A stretch of 64,000 nt of DNA from Hyphomicrobiales bacterium (GCA_900473415.1 UCLR01000004.1:1-64000); one strand, 5' to 3'. Positions 29,368 to 40,400 are shown, counted from the stretch's first letter. Translations and numbers: made by a program. Notes: generated from the sequence alone by a model not told the origin.

Positions 29368-31653
29368 TCAGCCCCCGATATTGAACGCCGCCAGCGCCGC
29401 CATGTTGACGATGTCGGAATCCTTGGCGCCAAGCGGCACGATCTGCACCGGCTTGTCGAGGCCGACGATCAGCGGGCCGATCACGGTCGCGCCGCCGAGC
29501 TCCTGCAGCAGCTTGGTCGAGATCGAGGCCGAGTGGAAGGCTGGCATGACCAGCACGTTCGCCGGGCCGCGCAGCCGGCAGAACGGGTACTGGCTCATGA
29601 TCTCGCGGTTGAGCGCGACGTCAGCCGCCATCTCGCCATCGTACTCGAAGTCGACGCGCTGGCCGTCGAGGAGCTTGACCGCCTCGCGCACCTTCTCGGA
29701 ACGCTCCCCGGCCGGATGGCCGAAGGTCGAGAAGGCCAGCATCGCGACCTTGGGCTCGTAGCCCAGGCGCCGGCCGACGCCGGCCGCCTCGATGGCGATC
29801 TCGGAAAGCTCCTGCGCCGTCGGCATCTCGGTGATCGCCGTGTCGGCGACGAGCACGGTGCGGTCGCGCGAGATCACGATCGAGACGCCGATCACGCGAT
29901 GCCCGGGTTTCTCGTCGATGACGCGGCGGACCTCTTCCAGCGCAATCGAGTAGTTGCGGGTCACGCCCGTCACCATCGCATCGGCGTCGCCCAGCGCCAC
30001 CATCGCCGCGGCGAAATGGTTGCGGTCCTGGTTGATCAGCCGCTGGCAGTCGCGGAAGAGATAGCCCTGCCGCTGCAGCCGTTCGTAGAGATATTGGGCA
30101 TAGGCCGAATTGCGGTGCGAAAGCCGCGCGTTATGGATCTCGATGCCCTTCGCTTCGAGGTCGACGCCGAGGAAGGCCGCCGTCTCTTGGATGCGCTCGT
30201 CGCGGCCGACCAGGATCGCCTGGCCGAGCCCCTGTCCGACGAAGGAGGCCGCCGCGCGGATGACCTGCTCCTCCTCGCCCTCGGCGAAGACGACACGCTT
30301 GGGATAGCGCCGCACGCGCTCGAAGATGCGGTTGAGCGTGCCGGCGATCGGATCCCGCCGCGCCGAGAGCTGCGCCTTGTAGGCCTTGGTGTCGACGATC
30401 GGTTTGCCCGCGACGCCGGTATCCATCGCGGCCTTGGCGACCGCCATCGGCACGACATGGATCAGCCGCGGATCGAAGGGCACGGGGATGATGTAGTCCT
30501 TGCCGTAGCGCGGCCGGGCGCCCTGGTAAGCGGCGGCGACCTCGTCCGGCACGTCCTCGCGGGCGAGCATGGCCAGCGCCTCGGCCGCCGCGATCTTCAT
30601 CTCCATGTTGATGGTCGTCGCGCGCACGTCGAGCGCGCCACGGAAGATGAAGGGGAAGCCGAGGACGTTGTTGACCTGATTGGGGTAGTCGGAGCGCCCG
30701 GTCGCCATGATGGCGTCGTCGCGGATGGCATGGACCTCCTCCGGCGTGATCTCCGGGTCGGGGTTGGCCATGGCGAAGATGATCGGGTTCGGCGCCATCG
30801 AGGCGACCATCTCGGGCGTCACCGCGCCCTTCTGCGACAGGCCGAAGAAGGCGTCCGCCCCCTCCAGCGCCTGCGCCAGGGTGCGACGGTCGGTGACCGC
30901 CGCATGGGCTGATTTCCACTGGTTCATGCCCTCTGTGCGGCCCTGGTAGATCACGCCCTTGGTGTCGCAGAGGATGACGTTGTCGGGTTTGAAGCCCATC
31001 GCCTTGAGCAGCTCGATGCAGGCGATGGCGGCAGCGCCCGCACCGTTGATGACGAGCTTGGTCGTCTTGATGTCGCGCTCGGTCAAATCGAGCGCGTTGA
31101 TCAGGCCGGCTGCCGCGATGATCGCCGTGCCGTGCTGGTCGTCATGGAAGACCGGGATGTCCATCAACTCGCGCAGGCGCTGCTCGATGATGAAGCACTC
31201 CGGCGCCTTGATGTCCTCGAGATTGATGCCGCCGAAGGAGGGCCCGAGATAGCGCACCGCCTCGATGAACTTGTCCGGATCCTCGGTATCGACCTCGAGG
31301 TCGATCGAATCGACATCGGCGAAGCGCTTGAACAGGATGGACTTGCCCTCCATCACCGGCTTGGAGGCGAGCGCGCCGAGATTGCCGAGACCGAGGATCG
31401 CCGTGCCGTTGGTGATCACGGCGACGAGGTTGGAGCGCGTCGTGTAATCGTAGGCCTTGGACGGATCCTCCGCGATCGCCAGCACCGGCACGGCCACGCC
31501 CGGCGAATAGGCGAGCGAGAGGTCCCGCTGCGTCGCCATCGGCTTGGTCGGCACCACCTCCAGCTTGCCGGGCCGCCCCTGCGAATGGAAGAGCAGCGCC
31601 TCCTGGTCCGTAAAGGTCGGACGGGCGCTTTTGGTCGTCGGCTTGCTGGTCAT
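29368..31653 (-). CDS. maeB: NADP-dependent malic enzyme with phosphotransacetylase-like domain (MaeB)
   Basis: 761 residues from ATG 31653; 15 codons earlier another ATG is possible, and neither has a strong ribosome site. The N-terminal ~430 residues are malic enzyme ([52 protein letters not shown]). They decarboxylate malate to pyruvate with NADP. The C-terminal ~320 residues resemble phosphate acetyltransferase ([30 protein letters not shown]). In related enzymes this domain is inactive as a transacetylase and mediates acetyl-CoA regulation and oligomerisation. Usual full length. Confidence 0.97.
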   Translation of the reverse strand: MTSKPTTKSARPTFTDQEALLFHSQGRPGKLEVVPTKPMATQRDLSLAYSPGVAVPVLAIAEDPSKAYDYTTRSNLVAVITNGTAILGLGNLGALASKPVMEGKSILFKRFADVDSIDLEVDTEDPDKFIEAVRYLGPSFGGINLEDIKAPECFIIEQRLRELMDIPVFHDDQHGTAIIAAAGLINALDLTERDIKTTKLVINGAGAAAIACIELLKAMGFKPDNVILCDTKGVIYQGRTEGMNQWKSAHAAVTDRRTLAQALEGADAFFGLSQKGAVTPEMVASMAPNPIIFAMANPDPEITPEEVHAIRDDAIMATGRSDYPNQVNNVLGFPFIFRGALDVRATTINMEMKIAAAEALAMLAREDVPDEVAAAYQGARPRYGKDYIIPVPFDPRLIHVVPMAVAKAAMDTGVAGKPIVDTKAYKAQLSARRDPIAGTLNRIFERVRRYPKRVVFAEGEEEQVIRAAASFVGQGLGQAILVGRDERIQETAAFLGVDLEAKGIEIHNARLSHRNSAYAQYLYERLQRQGYLFRDCQRLINQDRNHFAAAMVALGDADAMVTGVTRNYSIALEEVRRVIDEKPGHRVIGVSIVISRDRTVLVADTAITEMPTAQELSEIAIEAAGVGRRLGYEPKVAMLAFSTFGHPAGERSEKVREAVKLLDGQRVDFEYDGEMAADVALNREIMSQYPFCRLRGPANVLVMPAFHSASISTKLLQELGGATVIGPLIVGLDKPVQIVPLGAKDSDIVNMAALAAFNIGG

Positions 31654-31796
31654 TGCAGGAGTCTTTTCTTGAGCGTTTCCTCGGGGGGCGCTGACCATAC
31701 GGCGCTGCGGCGCCAGATCACAAGCGGCGCTGCTTCACAGCACCCTTGCCGGAGCGAAGGAGGTCGGGGTGGGACCGGCCGGCGGCGGCGGGCCGG

Positions 31797-33623
31797 CTAG
31801 AAGCGGTTGCGGACGCTGCGGACGAAGTCGCCGACATAGCGGTCTAGCGCCTCGGTTTCCTCGTCGACCTTCCGGGCGGCATCCGCGACATGAATCGCGG
31901 CGTCGCCGGTGATGCGCGCCTCCGCTCCGACCGCGCCGACATTGACGGTGACGGCATCGGCATTGAGCGCGACGGCCTGCGCATCGGCGGCGATGGTCGA
32001 GGCGATGTCGGCCTGGCGGCTGACGACGGAGGCGATCGCGCCGGACGTCTGCTCGATCGTCGTCATCGTGCCTTCGATATGCGCCACGGCCTCGAAGGCG
32101 GTGGCGGCGGCGGCGCGGATGTCGGCCAGCGTCTCGGCGATGTCGCGCGTCGCCTTCTGGGTCTGTTCGGCAAGCGTCTTGACCTCGCCCGCCACCACGG
32201 CGAAGCCGCGGCCGGCGGCGCCGGCACGCGCCGCCTCGATCGTGGCGTTGAGCGCCAGCAGATTGGTGCGGGCTGCGATCTCTTCGATGAAGTCCAGCAC
32301 GGCGCGGACCTTGTCGGCGGCCTCCGTCAGCCCGGCGACGTCACTGCGCGTGCTGCGGACATAGCTCGCCGCGGCGCGGACTGTCTCGTCGGCGTGCTGC
32401 GCCTGGCGGGTCAGCTCGCGGATCGAGGCCTCGATCTCCTCGGCCGCGACCGCCACGCTGCTGACGCGCTGCGAGGCGCTGCCGGCTTCCTTCGTCACGC
32501 CGTCAGCGCGCTGGGTCGTCTTGTTGGCGCTCTCGACCATCTGGTTGGCGGCTTCATGCATGCTGAAGACCGACTCGCTGACGTCGGAGAGCGCCTTGCC
32601 GACGGTGCGTTCGAGGTCGCCGGCGAGCTCGTTGAGCGCGGCCTTGCGCAGGGTCTCGATCTCATCTCGGCGGGTCTCCAGCGTCTTCTCCGCGGTCACG
32701 TCGATCAGGATGCCGTCCCACACGACCGTGCCGTCCGGGAGGCGGCGCTTGGTCGATTCGCTGCGCAGCCAGAGGATGCCGCCGTCCACGGTCTGGTGGC
32801 GCCCCTCAAAGCGCCAGAACGTGTCGTCCTCCCGCACGTCGCGGCAGCACGCGTCGTAGCGGGCGCGATCCTCGGGCAGCATCTTGCCGAGCCAGGCCTC
32901 CGAATCGCGCTCGGCCTCTTCCTTGGTGATGCCGAGCAGCTTGTCGAGCTGGAACGATGCGAACTGGTAGAAGCGCGATCCGTCCGGGCGCTGGATGCGC
33001 TGATAGAGCGTTCCCGGCGCCCTCTCGAAGAGCGTCCGCAGCCGGTAGGCGGTCTCGCGCCGCTCATGGTCGTTGATCACGACGATGCCGGTGAGGAAGA
33101 TGCCAGCCACCTGGACGAGAGCCAGCACCGGCACCCCTTCCTGCAGGAAGGCTTGCCGGCTCGAGGGCGGAGCCGCCGTAATCGAGATGATGGTCGCGAG
33201 CACGTCGAGCAGGCCGAGCAGCGGCAGGTCGGCGAGGCGCAGCGGGCTGCGGCGGCGCAGCAGCCAGACGGCATAGGTGGCGCTGATCAGGCCGCGCACG
33301 AGGATCCCCGAAAGGCCTGGCATCACGCCTTCGCCGCCCTTCAGGAAACGCATCACGGCGAGCGAGAGAGTCGTCAGCAGCGAGGCGAAGGGCCCGCCGA
33401 CCGGGCCCGCCATCATGACGAAGCTGTTGCGCGAATCGATCGGGAGCCCCGAGGGCGTCAGGAACGGGTTTGACAGGCTGATCACACCGCCCGCTGCAAA
33501 CAGCAGGCCGACGACGACCTGTCGCAGCCAATCGCGCTCCGCGATGCGCGGCGTGATCACCGTCACCAGTAACGCGGCCAGCAGCAGGAAGAACAGGCTC
33601 TGAGCAACGTTGATCAGCAGCAA
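31797..33623 (-). CDS. Methyl-accepting chemotaxis protein with 5TMR-LYT-like sensor and PAS domain
   Basis: 608 residues from TTG 33623, chosen because AAGGG precedes it and the first membrane helix starts there; no ATG or GTG fits. About six hydrophobic segments occupy residues 1-185 and include [20 protein letters not shown] followed by [20 protein letters not shown], the pattern of 5TM-5TMR-LYT sensors. A PAS-type region ([19 protein letters not shown] to [17 protein letters not shown]) follows. The C-terminal signalling domain has the hairpin tip [20 protein letters not shown], which binds CheA and CheW. No HAMP domain or CheR tether is seen. The ligand is unknown. Confidence 0.88.
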   Translation of the reverse strand: MLLINVAQSLFFLLLAALLVTVITPRIAERDWLRQVVVGLLFAAGGVISLSNPFLTPSGLPIDSRNSFVMMAGPVGGPFASLLTTLSLAVMRFLKGGEGVMPGLSGILVRGLISATYAVWLLRRRSPLRLADLPLLGLLDVLATIISITAAPPSSRQAFLQEGVPVLALVQVAGIFLTGIVVINDHERRETAYRLRTLFERAPGTLYQRIQRPDGSRFYQFASFQLDKLLGITKEEAERDSEAWLGKMLPEDRARYDACCRDVREDDTFWRFEGRHQTVDGGILWLRSESTKRRLPDGTVVWDGILIDVTAEKTLETRRDEIETLRKAALNELAGDLERTVGKALSDVSESVFSMHEAANQMVESANKTTQRADGVTKEAGSASQRVSSVAVAAEEIEASIRELTRQAQHADETVRAAASYVRSTRSDVAGLTEAADKVRAVLDFIEEIAARTNLLALNATIEAARAGAAGRGFAVVAGEVKTLAEQTQKATRDIAETLADIRAAAATAFEAVAHIEGTMTTIEQTSGAIASVVSRQADIASTIAADAQAVALNADAVTVNVGAVGAEARITGDAAIHVADAARKVDEETEALDRYVGDFVRSVRNRF

Positions 33624-33661
33624 TGTCGGACCCTTCGGCCGATTCGGCTGGACAACCCTAG

Positions 33662-33676
33662 TTTCAATTGTTGAAA
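33662..33676. promoter_or_regulatory. Perfect palindrome between the chemoreceptor and mutS
   Basis: TTTCAA-ttg-TTGAAA, AT-rich within G+C-rich DNA, 39 bases upstream of the chemoreceptor start and 50 upstream of mutS. A possible operator; the binding protein is unknown. Confidence 0.35.
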
Positions 33677-33726
33677 GCCGTCCTAACGGATGGCCTCGCC
33701 GGCGCATTTTGCTAGCGTGCGCGCCG

Positions 33727-36447
33727 ATGCGCCACAGCCCTCCCAGCGAAGTCACCTCCGCCGCGCCGGCCACCGCGCCTGAGCGCGTCACGCCGATGAT
33801 GGCGCAATACATCGAGATCAAGGCTGCCAATCCGGATTGCCTGCTGTTCTACCGGATGGGCGACTTCTACGAGCTCTTCTTCGCGGATGCGGAGATCGCC
33901 TCGCGCACGCTCGGCATCGTGCTGACCAAGCGTGGCAAGCACCAGGGCGACGACATCCCGATGTGCGGCGTGCCGGTCGAGCGCGCTGACGACTACCTCC
34001 AGCGCCTGATCGCTGCCGGCCATCGCGTCGCGGTCTGCGAGCAGACCGAGGATCCCGCCGAAGCCAAGAAGCGCGGCGCCAAATCGGTGGTGAAGCGCGA
34101 CGTCGTGCGCCTCGTCACACCCGGCACCATCACCGAGGACCGGCTGCTCGATCCCGGCCGCGCCAGCCTGCTCGTTGCCGTCGCGCGCCGGAAGACAGGC
34201 GAAGCGGCCGCGCTCTATGGCATTGCCGCCATCGACATCTCGACCGGCCGCTTCACTGTCATGGAGACGCCGCAGGAGCGGCTCGCCATCGAGTTCTCGC
34301 GGCTTGAGCCGCGCGAGATCGTTTGCCCGGACGCAATCCATGACGATCCGGAGCTGAAGGATTTCTGGCGCGAGATCGCGGTTCCGGTGACACCGCTTGC
34401 CCGCGACGGGCTCGATGCGGCCTCGGCCGAACGCCGGCTCAAGGAGTTTTTCGGCGTCGCAACGCTCGATGCCTTCGGCGCGTTCAGCCGGGCGGAGATT
34501 GCCGCTGCCGGTGCGGCGCTGGCTTACGTTGAACGCACGCAGCTCGGTGCGCGGCCGCCGCTCTCCGCACCGGTGCGCGATGCGGGCTCGGCGACGATGC
34601 TGATCGACGCCGCCACGCGCGCCAATCTGGAATTGACGCGCACCCTCGGCGGCGAGCGCCAGGGCAGCCTGCTCGCCACCATCGACCGCACCGTGACGCC
34701 GGGCGGCGCGCGGCTCCTGGCCGAGCGCCTCGCCGGTCCGCTGACCGACCCCGTGGCCATTGCGGCCCGGCACGATGCGGTCGAGCTCTTGGTCACGGAC
34801 GGCGGGCTTCGCGAGGATCTGCGCCACGCGTTGGCGAAAGTGCCAGACGTAGCGCGCGCCTTGGCCCGGCTTTCGCTCGACCGCGGTGGCCCGCGCGATC
34901 TAGCGGCGCTCGGCGCCGGGCTCACCGCTGCTCGCGAGATCGCCGCCCTGCTCGTCCGGCGCGGCGAATTGCCGGCCGAACTGGCGCGGGCGATGCGGGC
35001 CTTGGGCGAGAGCGATCCCGACCTGCCGGTCAGGCTCGACGCGACGCTGGCGGAAGAATTGCCGCTCAACCGCCGTGATGGCCGCTTCGTCCGCGAGGGT
35101 CACGATTCAGCGCTCGACGAGTTGCGCCTGTTGCAGGTTGATTCGCGCAAGGTCATCGCTCAGCTGCAGGCGCGCTATGCGACCGAGACCAACTGCCGGA
35201 CGCTGCGCATCAAGCACAACGCCATGCTCGGCTATTTCGTCGAGGTGCCGCAGGCGGTCGGCGAGGATTTCCTGAAGGAGCCCTGGCGGGCCGTCTTCGT
35301 GCATCGCCAGACCATGTCCGACGCCATGCGCTTCTCCTCGGTCGAGCTCGGCGAGCTGGAGGCCAAGATCGCTTCGGCCGCCGACCGGGCGCTCAAGCTG
35401 GAACTTGCCATCTTCGCGGGCCTGAGCGAGGCGGTGCTGGCCGAGGCCGAGCCGATTAAGGCTGTGGCGCTTGCCTTGGCCGAGCTCGATGTCGCGGCTG
35501 CGCTCGCCGACCTCGCCGCGCGCGAGGGCTGGAGCCGGCCGGAGGTCGATGCCGGCCTCGCCTTCACCATCGAGCGCGGCCGCCACCCGGTGGTCGAGGG
35601 GGCACTCAAGCGCGACGGCAAGCCCTTCGTCGCCAACGACACCGAGCTTTCGCCTTCCGGCGCCGAGGCGAAGGGTGGGCGCATCTGCCTGATCACCGGC
35701 CCGAACATGGCCGGTAAATCGACCTTCCTGCGCCAGAACGCGCTGATCGCGGTGCTGGCCCAGATGGGCTCCTTCGTGCCGGCGGCACGGGCCCATATCG
35801 GCATCGTCGATCGGCTGTTCTCGCGTGTGGGCGCCGCCGACGATCTGGCGCGGGGCCGTTCGACCTTCATGGTCGAGATGGTCGAGACCGCGGCGATCCT
35901 GAACCAGGCCGGCCCGCATGCGTTCGTCATCCTCGACGAGATCGGTCGCGGCACCGCGACCTTCGACGGTCTTTCGATCGCCTGGGCCGCGATCGAGAAC
36001 CTGCACGAGGTCAACCGCTGCCGCAGCCTGTTCGCGACGCACTACCATGAGCTGACCGCCCTGGGGGACCGGCTGGACCGCGTCGCCAACGCGACTGTCC
36101 GTGTCACCGAATGGAAGGGCGAGGTCGTTTTCCTGCATGAGGTCGTGCCGGGTGCCGCCGATCGCTCCTACGGCATCCAGGTCGCCAAGCTCGCAGGCCT
36201 GCCGCCGGCTGTGGTCGAGCGCGCGCGTGCCATCCTGAGTGAGCTGGAGAAGACGGAGCGCGAGAAGCCCGTCGCCTCGCTGGTCGACGATCTGCCGCTC
36301 TTCGCCGCGCCCGCAAGGCGCCCGACGCCCATCGCGGCGGAGGCCGAGCCCGATGGTTTGCGTGATGCGCTGGCCGGGATCGACCCCGACGAGATGACAC
36401 CGCGCGAGGCGCTGGAGGCGCTCTATCGGCTGAAGGGATTGGCCTGA
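33727..36447 (+). CDS. mutS: DNA mismatch repair protein MutS
   Basis: 906 residues from ATG 33727, a family-typical length. Recognises mismatches and recruits MutL. The mismatch-reading Phe-x-Glu motif is at residues 47-49 (MGDFYELFF). The ATPase has Walker [10 protein letters not shown] near 658 and Walker [16 protein letters not shown] near 735, followed by the helix-turn-helix dimer region ([19 protein letters not shown]). The C-terminal part ([18 protein letters not shown]) matches the tetramer segment. Divergent from the chemoreceptor. Confidence 0.99.
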   Translation: MRHSPPSEVTSAAPATAPERVTPMMAQYIEIKAANPDCLLFYRMGDFYELFFADAEIASRTLGIVLTKRGKHQGDDIPMCGVPVERADDYLQRLIAAGHRVAVCEQTEDPAEAKKRGAKSVVKRDVVRLVTPGTITEDRLLDPGRASLLVAVARRKTGEAAALYGIAAIDISTGRFTVMETPQERLAIEFSRLEPREIVCPDAIHDDPELKDFWREIAVPVTPLARDGLDAASAERRLKEFFGVATLDAFGAFSRAEIAAAGAALAYVERTQLGARPPLSAPVRDAGSATMLIDAATRANLELTRTLGGERQGSLLATIDRTVTPGGARLLAERLAGPLTDPVAIAARHDAVELLVTDGGLREDLRHALAKVPDVARALARLSLDRGGPRDLAALGAGLTAAREIAALLVRRGELPAELARAMRALGESDPDLPVRLDATLAEELPLNRRDGRFVREGHDSALDELRLLQVDSRKVIAQLQARYATETNCRTLRIKHNAMLGYFVEVPQAVGEDFLKEPWRAVFVHRQTMSDAMRFSSVELGELEAKIASAADRALKLELAIFAGLSEAVLAEAEPIKAVALALAELDVAAALADLAAREGWSRPEVDAGLAFTIERGRHPVVEGALKRDGKPFVANDTELSPSGAEAKGGRICLITGPNMAGKSTFLRQNALIAVLAQMGSFVPAARAHIGIVDRLFSRVGAADDLARGRSTFMVEMVETAAILNQAGPHAFVILDEIGRGTATFDGLSIAWAAIENLHEVNRCRSLFATHYHELTALGDRLDRVANATVRVTEWKGEVVFLHEVVPGAADRSYGIQVAKLAGLPPAVVERARAILSELEKTEREKPVASLVDDLPLFAAPARRPTPIAAEAEPDGLRDALAGIDPDEMTPREALEALYRLKGLA

Positions 36448-36464
36448 GGCCCCGAGAACCACGG

Positions 36465-36504
36465 CGTCATCCCGGGTCTACGTTGCGCTTCGCCCGGGAT
36501 GACC
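36465..36504. repeat. Short copy of the GTCATCCCGG palindromic repeat
   Basis: gtcatcccggg (36466-36476) and cccgggatgac (36493-36503) are perfect 11-base inverted arms around a 16-base loop containing ttgcgcttcg. It is a shortened form of the copies at 4329 and 22123, and lies between convergent mutS and the NlpC gene, where it could act as a terminator. Confidence 0.78.
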
Positions 36505-36511
36505 GCGCATC

Positions 36512-37369
36512 CTATTTCAACCGCCTGATGCTGGTGATCGCGCCGAAGCTCTTGTCGCGGATGCGGTCGCGCGCTTCCCGCAAGGGTTCGCGATGGACGC
36601 TCATCGTATGGCCGTTCGCGTGGAGCAGCGTGTCGGGGTCGGTCAGGATGCCGACATGGCCCTTCCAGAAGACGAGGTCGCCGCGCTGGAGACCGGACAG
36701 CGTCTCGTCGAAGGGAACGGTCGTGCCGAGGTCCGCCTCCTGCATGTCGGAATCGCGCGGCGCGGCGATGCCGGCGGCGGCGAGCGCAAGCTGGGTCAGC
36801 CCCGAGCAGTCGAGCCCGAGGCTGGTCTTGCCGCCCCAGAGATAGGGCACGCCGAGGAAGCGCTCGGCCACGGCGACGAAATCCGCCTCATGGCTATCGA
36901 TCGGCGCCAGATGCTTCGCGAAGACATGGCCGCCATCGGAGAGCACGGCGAAGTCTCCCTTGGTTTCGACGATCGCGACGCTCACGCCCAGCGAGAGCGC
37001 GGTCAGCGGCGGCAATTTGATCGAGGCGCCGGGATAGACGAAGGTCCTGAGCGCCGCGATGCGATGGGTCGGTACGGGCTGATCCGGCCGCAATGCGTCG
37101 TCCGGCAGATAGCCGACATAGCCGTCGCCCGCGAGCTGGACCCAGGCCCAGCCCTCCTCCCGCTCATAGACCTGCACCAGCTCGCCCGCGAGCGCCTCGG
37201 TGTCGAGAGGCGCATCGGGTCGCGGCTCTCGCCGGAGCGGAGCGGACGGAGCGACGACGCGCATCGGTTGCGGATCGGCGAAGCGGGCGGCCTCGACCAG
37301 CCCGGCCAGATGGCGCGCGGCGAGATCGGGACGGAAGGCGGTGATGCGGCGGTCGGGAATCGTGCTCAT
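36512..37369 (-). CDS. NlpC/P60 peptidase with N-terminal SH3-like domains
   Basis: 285 residues. A cysteine peptidase for peptidoglycan peptides: catalytic Cys in LGLDCSGLTQ, His in GHVGILTD and the third residue region LLHANGH. Upstream are bacterial SH3-like repeats (VQVYEREEGWAWVQLAGDGY near 68-87; ASIKLPPLTALSLG). There is no signal peptide, so it probably acts in the cytoplasm on recycled muropeptides, like YkfC-type gamma-D-glutamyl-diaminopimelate peptidases. The same-strand genes upstream encode a MarR regulator and a leucyl aminopeptidase, fitting a peptide-recycling operon. Confidence 0.9.
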   Translation of the reverse strand: MSTIPDRRITAFRPDLAARHLAGLVEAARFADPQPMRVVAPSAPLRREPRPDAPLDTEALAGELVQVYEREEGWAWVQLAGDGYVGYLPDDALRPDQPVPTHRIAALRTFVYPGASIKLPPLTALSLGVSVAIVETKGDFAVLSDGGHVFAKHLAPIDSHEADFVAVAERFLGVPYLWGGKTSLGLDCSGLTQLALAAAGIAAPRDSDMQEADLGTTVPFDETLSGLQRGDLVFWKGHVGILTDPDTLLHANGHTMSVHREPLREARDRIRDKSFGAITSIRRLK

Positions 37370-37410
37370 GGCGGCAATCTAGCGCGCCCGGCGGCGTGCC
37401 GGGAGAGGCA

Positions 37411-37764
37411 TCAGCTCGCGCCGATCTCCTTCGCATGCTCGGTGACGAGATCGGCAAGCCTCTCCACGGCGAGCGCGCCGGCCACCGTGCGCTGGATCAC
37501 GACGTTGCGGCGGTCCGCCTCGTCGCGCTTGCGGGCGAGGAGGCCGAGCTTGCCCAGCGTGTCGAGTGCCCGCGTGATGACCGGCTTCGTCACGCCGAGC
37601 TGCTTCGCCAGCCCGCGCACCGTATGCGGTGGCAATTCGAGATAAACGGTCAGCAGGATCGCCGTCTGGCGGGCGGAGAGATCGGCCTCCCCGTCCTGCA
37701 CCAGATCGAGATGCACTTGCCGCCACAATCTGAGCGCCTGCGAGGGCCTGATCTCCAGGGGCAT
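37411..37764 (-). CDS. MarR-family transcriptional regulator (short)
   Basis: 117 residues, shorter than most MarR proteins. The winged helix is clear: HTVRGLAKQLGVTKPVITRALDTLGKLGLLAR, then the wing RDEADRRNVVIQRT. The flanking dimerisation helices are short. It lies between lap (97 bases upstream) and the NlpC/P60 gene (41 bases downstream) on the same strand and may control this operon. The effector is unknown. Confidence 0.88.
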   Translation of the reverse strand: MPLEIRPSQALRLWRQVHLDLVQDGEADLSARQTAILLTVYLELPPHTVRGLAKQLGVTKPVITRALDTLGKLGLLARKRDEADRRNVVIQRTVAGALAVERLADLVTEHAKEIGAS

Positions 37765-37860
37765 GAAGGCACGGTTCCCGATCGTTACGGGTCCGTATCA
37801 TTATCGGGTCGCCGGGCCGATGCAATCGGCTTTCCCGATCAGCCTTAATCGCCGAACGGC

Positions 37861-39237
37861 TTATCTGGCGTAGCGCTGCTTCACCAGGGCGTAGGTCAGC
37901 CTTGCGCCCTGGCATTCGCCGCCTTCAGGGCGCCCCGGCTTGGCCGAAGGGTTCCAGGCATAGATGTCGAAATGGGCGTAGGACGCGGTCTTCCCGACGA
38001 AGCGGTTGAGGAACAGCGCCGCGGTGACCGAGCCCGCCATGCCGCCGCTGGACACATGATTCACATCGGCGATCTTGGAATCGAGCAGCGCGTCGTAGTT
38101 CGGCCAAAGCGGCAGCCGCCAGACAGGATCGTTCACCGCCATGCCGACCCGGGCGATCTCGCCTGCCAGCGCCTCGTCATGCGTGTAGAAGGGCGGCAGC
38201 TCCGGGCCAAGCGCCGTGCGCGCGGCCCCCGTCAACGTCGCGAAATCGATCAGCAGCTCCGGCGCCTCCTCGTCGGCGAGCGCCAGCGCATCGGCCAGGA
38301 TCAGCCGGCCTTCCGCATCCGTATTGCCGATCTCGACGGAAAGGCCTTTGCGGCTCGCCAGGACATCGCCGGGGCGGAAGGAGGAGCCGGAGACGGCGTT
38401 CTCCACCGCCGGCACGAGCAGGCGCAGCCGCACCGGCAGCTTCGCCAGCATGATCATCCGCGCCGCTGCGATCGCGGCCGCCGCGCCGCCCATATCCTTC
38501 TTCATCAGCAGCATCGAGGCGTCGGGCTTGAGATTGAGCCCGCCCGTGTCGAAGGCGACGCCCTTGCCGACAAGCGTGACCTTGGGGTGGGCCGGATCGC
38601 CCCAACCGAGATCGATCAGCCGCGGTTCGCGCGACGAGGCGCGGCCGACCGCATGGATCATCGGGAAATTGCGGGCGAGGAGTTCGTCGCCGGCGATGCT
38701 GGTGACGCTCGCGCCGCATTCGGCCGCCAGCGCCCGGATCGCTGTCTCGATCTCCGCGGGACCCAGATCGTTCGCCGGCGTGTTGACGAGGTCGCGCGCC
38801 AGCATCGCCGATTCGGCGATCAGGCTGATCTCCGCGCCGTCGACCTCGGCGGGCAGGCAGAGGCGTGCACGCGCCGGATTCGGCTTGCGGTAGCGGTCGA
38901 AGCGGTAGCCCTGCAGCAGCCAGCCGAGAGCGGCGAGCGCCGGATCGTCGATCTCGCCTTCGAGTGCATAATCGCCGGCCGGCAGCAGCGCGGCGAGGCG
39001 CGCCGGCGCGAAGGGATCGCTCCGCCGACCACCGTCGCGCCCGAGCAGGACCGCGGCGAGCGCGCCCGTGGCATCGGGAAGCAGGCAGTGCTGGCCGGGC
39101 TTGGCCGCAAAGCCCTGCGCCAGCGCGAATTTGCGGCCGGTGGGCGGGAGTCGGCCCTGCAGAGCAGGCCAGTTCTCGGCGGAGACGACATGGATCGGAA
39201 CCGCCGTGGCGGAAGCGGAGGTCAGGAGGCTGTGCAC
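37861..39237 (-). CDS. Leucyl aminopeptidase family protein (M17)
   Basis: 458 residues. A cytosolic dizinc aminopeptidase that removes N-terminal residues from peptides. The catalytic domain shows VTLVGKGVAFDTGGLNLKPD, the metal-binding Lys segment MLLMKKDMGGAAA and the family signature NTDAEGRLILADAL. The N-terminal ~140 residues are a weakly conserved macro-like domain. It is the first gene of a minus-strand set with MarR and NlpC/P60. The divergent gene tadD lies 131 bases away. Confidence 0.95.
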   Translation of the reverse strand: MHSLLTSASATAVPIHVVSAENWPALQGRLPPTGRKFALAQGFAAKPGQHCLLPDATGALAAVLLGRDGGRRSDPFAPARLAALLPAGDYALEGEIDDPALAALGWLLQGYRFDRYRKPNPARARLCLPAEVDGAEISLIAESAMLARDLVNTPANDLGPAEIETAIRALAAECGASVTSIAGDELLARNFPMIHAVGRASSREPRLIDLGWGDPAHPKVTLVGKGVAFDTGGLNLKPDASMLLMKKDMGGAAAAIAAARMIMLAKLPVRLRLLVPAVENAVSGSSFRPGDVLASRKGLSVEIGNTDAEGRLILADALALADEEAPELLIDFATLTGAARTALGPELPPFYTHDEALAGEIARVGMAVNDPVWRLPLWPNYDALLDSKIADVNHVSSGGMAGSVTAALFLNRFVGKTASYAHFDIYAWNPSAKPGRPEGGECQGARLTYALVKQRYAR

Positions 39238-39278
39238 GGTCGGCTGATCTGTTCTGGGCCGCGAGGCCGGGGCGGGGA

Positions 39279-39293
39279 TTAAGGATGCATTAG
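39279..39293. promoter_or_regulatory. CtrA-like box upstream of tadD
   Basis: TTAA (39279-39282), seven bases, TTAG (39290-39293): one mismatch to TTAA-N7-TTAA. A further GTTAAC follows at 39295-39300. It is about 75-90 bases upstream of tadD and also within the lap upstream region. Confidence 0.4.
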
Positions 39294-39368
39294 GGTTAAC
39301 GCTTTATCACCGGAGGAACCAGTCAACCCCATTCAGACGACCCCCGTTGTCGCGAGGCGATCCGGCCC

Positions 39369-40289
39369 ATGTCTTCCCGGCTCCTGTCTTTCCGGTCCGC
39401 CTCTCCAGCAAAGCCCACTTTCGACCGACCATCCATCAGCTCGCGCCGCCACGGCCTGGCGTTCGCCGTCTGCCTTGCGGCGCTGGCCGCAGCGGGCTGC
39501 CAGGGGCGCGGTGGCCTCGGCGACATCACGGGCTCGATCGGTCGCAGCCAGGCGAGCCAGCCCCGCACGGCATCGGACTGGCAGGCCGAGCGCGACGGCT
39601 GGGGCAAGCGCTACGACGCCAATCAGAAGGATCGCGACGCGGCGCTCTACTATGCGCGCGCCCTGCGTGCGCTCGACCAGAACGCCCAGGCGCTGGCCGT
39701 GCTGCAGAACGCGGTTCTGATTCATCAGGATGATCGCGAGCTGCTCGGCGCCTATGGCCGTTCGCTCGCCGACAACGGCCGCCTGCAGGAGGCCGAGGAA
39801 GTCCTCTCCCGCGCCCACTCGCCGGAGCGGCCCGACTGGCGCATCCTCTCGGCCCAGGGCACCGTTGCCGACCAGCTCGGCGATCATGACCGGGCGCAGC
39901 AGATCTACCAGGCGGCGCTCAAGCTTGCGCCCGGCGAGCCGACGGTGATGTCGAATTATGGCCTGTCGCTGGCCCTCTCCCGGCATCTGCCGGAGGCCGA
40001 GCGCGTGCTTACCGAAGCGGTTGCGTCCGACCGGGCGGATATCCGGGTGCGCCAGAACCTCGTGCTTGTGCTTGGGCTGCAAGGGCGCTTCGGCGAAGCC
40101 GAGGCGTTGGCCAGGCGCGACCAGAGCCCGGCGGAAGCGGCGGCGGCGATCGCCTATCTGAAGCGCAGCGTCAGCCAGCAGAACAGCTGGGAGCTGCTCA
40201 AGGGCGCGAAGGGCCGGGCGAAGCCAGCCAACCAGCCAGTCGCGACACAGGGAGCTGTCGCGCGGCCCGACGGCGAACTGCGCGGATAG
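39369..40289 (+). CDS. tadD: Tad pilus assembly lipoprotein TadD (TPR protein)
   Basis: 306 residues. A lipoprotein signal with lipobox AAAGC near residue 43 follows a basic N-terminus. Several tetratricopeptide repeats follow (ALYYARALRALDQNAQALAV, RLQEAEEVLSRA, DHDRAQQIYQAALKLAPGEP, LSLALSRHLPEAERVLTEAV). TadD is an outer-membrane-associated scaffold for Tad secretin assembly. Here it is convergent to tadC and the rest of the cluster, separated by a palindromic repeat, so it needs its own promoter. The C-terminus is basic and probably disordered. Confidence 0.9.
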   Translation: MSSRLLSFRSASPAKPTFDRPSISSRRHGLAFAVCLAALAAAGCQGRGGLGDITGSIGRSQASQPRTASDWQAERDGWGKRYDANQKDRDAALYYARALRALDQNAQALAVLQNAVLIHQDDRELLGAYGRSLADNGRLQEAEEVLSRAHSPERPDWRILSAQGTVADQLGDHDRAQQIYQAALKLAPGEPTVMSNYGLSLALSRHLPEAERVLTEAVASDRADIRVRQNLVLVLGLQGRFGEAEALARRDQSPAEAAAAIAYLKRSVSQQNSWELLKGAKGRAKPANQPVATQGAVARPDGELRG

Positions 40290-40308
40290 GGGGACGCCCC
40301 TGCGTCTC

Positions 40309-40400
40309 GTCATTCACGGGCTTGACCCGGGAATTCTGGGAGTCCGGGGCGCCCGAATCTCTTTTGGCAGGAGATGCGCGGCTCAAACCCGAGCATGACG
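40309..40400. repeat. Dispersed palindromic repeat (degenerate copy)
   Basis: Opens cgtcattcacgggcttgacc and closes ctcaaacccgagcatgacg. It shares the CGGGCTTGACCCGG core but has lost much of the internal symmetry. It lies between convergent tadD and tadC. Confidence 0.65.
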
